Assembly (NCBI RefSeq): GCF_003664995.1 | Contig: NZ_JFHL01000005.1 | Span: 124,001 to 188,000 of the forward strand | DNA length: 64,000 nucleotides | Direction of reading: 5' to 3' | From: Mesotoga sp. BH458_6_3_2_1 | GTDB taxonomy: Bacteria > Thermotogota > Thermotogae > Petrotogales > Kosmotogaceae | In this document: positions 60,801 to 64,000 of the stretch, one piece after another | Layout: each line of letters opens with the position of its first letter | Position numbering within the stretch: position 1 is the first letter of the stretch | Position numbers and translations under genes: made by a program | The notes under the pieces: model-generated | Databases searched by the model: none | What the model saw: the letters and a program-made list of their open reading frames with translations, nothing else | Told to the model about the DNA's origin: nothing

Positions 60801-62212
60801 ACTCGTTCATTGGTAAGATCTAGAATCAGTCTATCCGAAAGAATAGTGGTTTCATCGCTCAGCATCTTTACGTTTCCCCAGAAAGAAATAGATTCGGGAG
60901 TTGAATCGACGTTAAGTATTGAGGCGTTGGATGCTTCAATCGTGGCGTTCATTGTGTCACTGACATATTCGACAGTAACACCGTCACCAAGAAGTATTTC
61001 CCTTCCATTCTTCGTTCCTGCGATTGTACCTCCAACTATCTTTATATCCGACCCCTGAAGAAGACCGGGAACCAGCAGTATCAATAGAATCGCCGATACT
61101 TTGAGTATTCTGGTGAAAAACTCAGACAATCTGTAGCTGGCCTTGGTATCTATAAGCGAGTAGATTACTACGCCGAGAATAGAAAAGATGATGTTTGGTA
61201 TCCAGGGTGCCAGAGAAGGGTTGATCAGGTTTTCCTTTCCCATGCCGCTGAGCCAGGCTCCAGAACCCTGATAGATAACTACTAGAAGAAAAGTCAGTAT
61301 CACGGACCAGGATTTCGACTGAAGATTGAACATCAGTGAAACAGGTACTCCAAGAAGAACTATGACAAGCGGAGCTATCGACATCGAATACTTTTCTTGA
61401 AGAGCAACTTCAAGAGATGAAGTATTTATTCCTGTCTTCTTGAAGGCTTCTATGTCTTCTCTCAACTCGGCGCTTGTCTTCTCCTTAGGTGACTTGAAAC
61501 TTGCAAGATAGCGCTCGATATCATCATCTATCTCAAATTCCGCGGTACCGAACTGCATCTCCACGCCGAGAAATCCCGAAGCATCGGTCTGGTAGATCTT
61601 CGCGTCTCTGAGTATCCACTTGTTTGACGAAATGACAGCACTTTCTGCCGTGGTTAGCGTTACCTGGCCTCTTGACACTTCATAGATCGAGACGGTCTTT
61701 AGTTCCTTTGTTTTCTGATCGATTCTCCTGACATAGATCATTCTTCCCTGGCTGTCTTGCATGAAAACGTTTTCCTTGAGAGTTATTTCGGGCTGTTTAT
61801 AAACAAACCTTGCCATCGCTTCACTTGCCTTAGTGGAGGCCGCTGGAACTAGATAATCGTTCAACAGGTAAGCGAATCCACTGAAGATTACTCCTAGCAG
61901 TAAGAAGGGTATCACAAGTCGTTTAAGAGAGATTCCGTGCGTCTGAAGAGCAATCAGCTCGTTATCGGAGCGCATTCTAGAGAGCACCCAGAAAATTGCG
62001 AGAAGAATTCCAACGGGTATTCCAAGTACTATGAACTCAGGAAGGTTGTAGTAGATTAAGAGGAAAAGCTTGTCGATTCCGACCTTATACCTGATAATCA
62101 TGTCTGAGAGATAGTAAAGCAACTCCAGACTCACAAATATTATGAACCCCGCAAGACCAACGAAAATCGCACCTAATGCTTGAGCTCCTATGTACTTCAA
62201 TAGAGTCTTCAA
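57860..62212 (-). CDS. LptF/G permease fused to OstA/LptD-like domains
   Basis: 1450 residues. Residues 1-355 are a complete LptF/LptG (YjgP/YjgQ) permease with six hydrophobic helices and a central periplasmic domain of about 160 residues; ELIALQTHGISLKRLV is the coupling helix. After a short charged linker a further hydrophobic, signal-like stretch (368-388) precedes an OstA/LptA-like domain (about 390-500), then an LptD-type part with TTCDQEHPHYRFR and GNVPVFYLPAYYFPLDD near 525-573. The remaining 870 residues have alternating beta-strand pattern and end in FFRFRF, as an outer-membrane barrel does. TTG 62212 is preceded by GAGGGGTGA. In Proteobacteria these are separate proteins. A lipid or glycan export role to the outer sheath is inferred. 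Confidence 0.82.
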   Translation of the reverse strand: MKTLLKYIGAQALGAIFVGLAGFIIFVSLELLYYLSDMIIRYKVGIDKLFLLIYYNLPEFIVLGIPVGILLAIFWVLSRMRSDNELIALQTHGISLKRLVIPFLLLGVIFSGFAYLLNDYLVPAASTKASEAMARFVYKQPEITLKENVFMQDSQGRMIYVRRIDQKTKELKTVSIYEVSRGQVTLTTAESAVISSNKWILRDAKIYQTDASGFLGVEMQFGTAEFEIDDDIERYLASFKSPKEKTSAELREDIEAFKKTGINTSSLEVALQEKYSMSIAPLVIVLLGVPVSLMFNLQSKSWSVILTFLLVVIYQGSGAWLSGMGKENLINPSLAPWIPNIIFSILGVVIYSLIDTKASYRLSEFFTRILKVSAILLILLVPGLLQGSDIKIVGGTIAGTKNGREILLGDGVTVEYVSDTMNATIEASNASILNVDSTPESISFWGNVKMLSDETTILSDRLILDLTNERVESIQVFSRTEVEVPAARGDTSKTGSKVPFYVYGDYVQSTMEASPTLNISDGYITTCDQEHPHYRFRVSSAVVIPGKGMSVQNMLMYIGNVPVFYLPAYYFPLDDPDRRPFDVDLSGIGDAETRITVRYLELDWLLLQGTWYRNWVSTEDAFTAKSVLYTPLGDIELFGQFGQQKETSYGAYVLLKPAFEWLRIQGGALYLTGPSLKELQTPFSGINLGESIAKNKVTQLDPFAVKESMNATEMQLAYVQLLSPEDWELELDVIGAFARYDDKNLWMVNLQNLTVPSDDSIDAGFFKLSTSEFKVNGLFGQRYIDKKILYSLRTKASAVKTEGFLFGADMSVQSLNFTLASNAATITELFNPSNMEDFVLEVNKYLFAAGNLKIGGDVKSTFDASTTELNITMPADDKGIGRNYLSYASDDEKLKINSRYALDYNSEHEKNKDRLFWIDPFDILYDGFVSIELKFYFESRYDGSFKIEGKKLRVYKDIELYKGEWGPLSVGVVLEPAYEVAFFYDSDEGWKLTKNEIPVTLKNELTFKPFDWYYIGIQYNPVLTYDFVKKEWRLDHPGKLLTGIETEILKADYILELDYEELVASPTEMNWLGKGLLNTEGEAEFWGMKFGQKTETIFRPVTSEASQTSYSITFDSKIYSHSTESKVYWQSGDMFDDFVSKERLTFEVATETSLEFTLDWTLDASPNVAEDERMLKDLVFGSSIKIKDFAELGVKFRYPYLSGSKKIYDRLKIEVNNLTIGQVSWRTASLDFTTDFSRFDSKYKYPEKYFTKSETEAKFLAWESTRLAISTLSVGDYFIATSTASETGDTAYSFGISNVKLGDKTILGGRTAKFEEFGLSMELRKSESLYFTMHINELYFPMGSLSDTPGVLNRLSAGIDGSGRRSFIEIGTYAGDISQWDESISKISPMYFDLHCMALEVVLRLGFGSEINTIQDTVETIALKYYIKELKDRYFVIGLYKGAPFFRFRF

Positions 62213-62218
62213 GAAGAA

Positions 62219-62920
62219 TCACCCCTCGTTATTCTGGGTTTCGAAATCAACAGGTTGAAAGTTATCGTTTACACATCTATAATATCGCCCAGCATCAATA
62301 TATACAGCAGCTTCCATGAGTTCCGTAGATAGATCGGCGATTTCTTCGAGAGCGCTGAAAATCATCATGAGGTCAAGCGCTCTACTGATTATCGAAGGCG
62401 ACTCCTCGCAGTATTTTACGAGATCAACCTTTACCTCTTCCTGGATTCTGTCCACAAAGTCATCGTTTTTGCATAGCCTGACTGCCTCAGACAAAGACGG
62501 ATCGACGAGATTGTCGATCGCACCCTTCGTCATTATTGATACCAGCTCAAACATGGTCTTTAGCTTCTCGTGATAACCGATCGGAGGCCTCTTCGTCAAT
62601 GAGAGACTTCTCTCGCAAATGAAGACGCACTTGTCACCTATACGCTCAAGCGTGCTCACAATGTTCATCGAGAGGGTAAGAAGCCTCAACTCTTTGCCAG
62701 TCGGAGTCAGAATACCCGTTAGCCCAATTATCATCGCCTGCAGTTCCACCTGATGATAATCAATTACAGAGTCAGAATAAATCACGTCCCGTGCCTGGTG
62801 TTCATTTCTCTCGAGAACTGCTACGGCTGTCTTGTTGAATATGCTCTGCACATATCTGGCCATTCTGAGGATTTCGATCCTCAAGTTTCCGATTCTTTCG
62901 AGGCCGACTTTAGATATCAT
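62219..62920 (-). CDS. PhoU-domain protein
   Basis: About 233 residues made of two three-helix PhoU repeats. The conserved ExxxD-type acidic pairs appear in RDVIYSDSVIDYHQVELQAMIIG and KNDDFVDRIQEEVKVDLV, and LERIGDKCVFICERS plus LEEIADLSTELMEAA are the matching ends of each repeat. PhoU proteins bind metal clusters and modulate phosphate import or Na/Pi transport. No pst genes are near. ATG 62920 is chosen, overlapping the nadK end by 11 bases; a TTG at 62944 is the alternative. It ends seven bases before the Lpt fusion's start, so it is co-transcribed. Confidence 0.85.
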   Translation of the reverse strand: MISKVGLERIGNLRIEILRMARYVQSIFNKTAVAVLERNEHQARDVIYSDSVIDYHQVELQAMIIGLTGILTPTGKELRLLTLSMNIVSTLERIGDKCVFICERSLSLTKRPPIGYHEKLKTMFELVSIMTKGAIDNLVDPSLSEAVRLCKNDDFVDRIQEEVKVDLVKYCEESPSIISRALDLMMIFSALEEIADLSTELMEAAVYIDAGRYYRCVNDNFQPVDFETQNNEG

Positions 62921-63728
62921 CTCGTAGGCGCCCCCCAAATGCAAGCTTTTTCTTCAGCAGAGCGACGAAGTCGAAGCTCCCTTCACGCAGAAGAGAAACG
63001 CTCTTCTCTGAAAGACCGACTTCGACGCTGTCCCCTGTCCTGATTTTAGATATGAGACTACCATCTATGTAGGCTTCAAGAGGGAAGCCTTTATCTTGTC
63101 TCACTTCCAATCTAACTTTTCTTGTAGCCGCAAGAACTACCGATCCAACGAAAGGATTGTGAGGGCAGATAGGTGTAACTTGGAAGCAGCTCGCCTCGGG
63201 ATCGACAAGAGCTCCACCCGCAGCCATGGCATAGGCAGTTGAACCAGTGTTTGTCGCGAAGATTATTCCGTCGCCGACAACCGAATAACTGCTCTGTCCA
63301 AAAATGTTGATGTTGAAAGAGACAGTTCTGCTCGGTGAAGAACGTTCAACAACGCAGTCGTTTAGAGCGTATCTAGTAGCATCTCCGATATTTATCTCCA
63401 TTACATTTCTCTTGATACTCTGCAGTCTGTCTTCAAGTAAGAGATCAAGCGCAGTATGAAGCATACTAAGCTCGAAGGCAGCCAGAAAGCCCACACTCCC
63501 CACCCTGAAGCTCATTATAGGGAGATCATTCATGATTGCCATCGGTATAGCCTTCAGTACGGTTCCGTCTCCTCCGAAGGTGAGAACAACCTCGGCTTCT
63601 AGCGGCAAACATGAGATTCCATCCTCACAGAGCGAAGTTTCTATGCCATGTGATTCGATTTCCTTTGAAAGCCAATCTAACGTCTCGGAAGAAATTCTTG
63701 TCTTGTTGTAGAAAACTGCTGCCTTCAT
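62910..63728 (-). CDS. nadK: NAD kinase
   Basis: 272 residues. Phosphorylates NAD+ to NADP+. The catalytic GGDGT motif is in VVLTFGGDGTVLKAIP; LNDCVVERSSPSRT and FATNTGSTAYAMAAGGALVDPEA are the NAD-binding segments, and ITPICPHNPF the conserved substrate loop. ATG 63728 is preferred because GGTGAGAG lies just before it and the family begins with a strand like MKAAVFYNK; the upstream 25 codons are not conserved in kind. First complete gene of the minus-strand cluster. Confidence 0.95.
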   Translation of the reverse strand: MKAAVFYNKTRISSETLDWLSKEIESHGIETSLCEDGISCLPLEAEVVLTFGGDGTVLKAIPMAIMNDLPIMSFRVGSVGFLAAFELSMLHTALDLLLEDRLQSIKRNVMEINIGDATRYALNDCVVERSSPSRTVSFNINIFGQSSYSVVGDGIIFATNTGSTAYAMAAGGALVDPEASCFQVTPICPHNPFVGSVVLAATRKVRLEVRQDKGFPLEAYIDGSLISKIRTGDSVEVGLSEKSVSLLREGSFDFVALLKKKLAFGGRLRDDI

Positions 63729-63875
63729 AACTCTCACCCCGTAATTACAGAGAGACGACTGTTGAAATCCGCAGATAATAATAAACGACTTTCCGAAATA
63801 CAAAGATCTGGGAACTCATGAATAGACCGATCGGAATTCTCACTCTTTCGATTCCCGCGAGACGAGAGTTTCATT

Positions 63876-64000
63876 CTACTCCTCTGCCTCGTCTCTCTGG
63901 TCGACGTAGTTCCACAGTGTGGAGTTCTTCCCTTCTAGAGGAAGTCCCAAATGGCGATATGCCTTTTCAGTAACCATCCTGCCCCGATTTGTCCGAACCA
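63876..64000 (-). CDS. ruvB: Holliday junction helicase RuvB (C-terminal 40 aa only)
   Basis: A partial gene entering from the right edge. The minus-strand frame from 63998 to TAG 63876-63878 reads VRTNRGRMVTEKAYRHLG and then LPLEGKNSTLW, the conserved end of RuvB (the DNA-binding winged-helix 'RTPRGR' segment followed by 'AYxHLG'). The ATPase part lies outside. About 150 bases separate it from nadK. Confidence 0.85.
   Translation of the reverse strand, partial: VRTNRGRMVTEKAYRHLGLPLEGKNSTLWNYVDQRDEAEE

Overview
This window looks like a piece of chromosome from a mesophilic member of the Thermotogota, most likely Kosmotogaceae and Mesotoga-like. That is an inference. The sequence shows mid-40s GC by eye, strong Shine-Dalgarno (SD) sites (GGAGGT type) with many TTG and GTG starts, a membrane pyrophosphatase, many ABC uptake systems, DegV, ferritin, and a very large Lpt-like envelope protein. 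I could not search a database to name the species.

Layout. 1-12600: valS (cut off by the window edge), an alkyltransferase-like DNA-binding protein, a lipoprotein, murJ, a flavoprotein, a PduO-type cobalamin adenosyltransferase, small unknown genes, a GH84 glycosidase, DegV and a winged-helix regulator. 12880-17331: an Fe-S aldo/keto reductase, a membrane protein, urocanate hydratase, a pyruvate-kinase-C-domain protein, then tRNA-Ala(CGC) with promoter and terminator. 17753-26300: an accessory stretch with a glycosyltransferase fused to a helical domain, a B12/radical-SAM enzyme, a two-gene 2-hydroxyacyl-CoA-dehydratase/activase module and two repeat-filled intergenic regions. 26313-34447: cupin, K+ channel, UvrD-like helicase, pyrophosphatase hppA, an MFS transporter and an FAD reductase. 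34433-42057 (minus strand): two adjacent ABC operons, a TrpXYZ-like amino-acid transporter and a BMP-type nucleoside transporter. 42300-51474: ferritin, a secreted 5'-nucleotidase, an alpha/beta hydrolase, and a ribose-type sugar ABC operon ending in two TIM-barrel epimerase genes. 51475-53046: 1.6 kb without genes, packed with repeats and hairpins. 53047-64000: a CcdA/thioredoxin pair, then a long minus-strand cluster of ruvB (end only), nadK, phoU-like, an LptF/G-LptD fusion, a uracil-DNA glycosylase, an epimerase, rarA and a macro-domain gene.

Two observations stand out. First, the TrpXYZ-like operon is preceded by a complete attenuator: a promoter, a 30-codon leader peptide with six aromatic codons in ten, a sequestering hairpin, an 11-bp antiterminator pairing, and an 11-bp terminator stem with a U-run just before the SD. 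This predicts that the transporter carries aromatic amino acids and is induced by aromatic aminoacyl-tRNA shortage. Second, three intergenic regions (19868-20140, 26071-26240, 52090-52970) carry the same composite repeat: hairpin cassettes joined by a constant linker plus a core ending in GTAAATAATGGAGTCTGTCC. At each locus the core is present as a tandem pair, but with a different period (133, 70 and 87/83 bp), which suggests an undescribed non-autonomous element. The LptF/G-LptD fusion and the dehydratase-activase fusion are the most unusual proteins.
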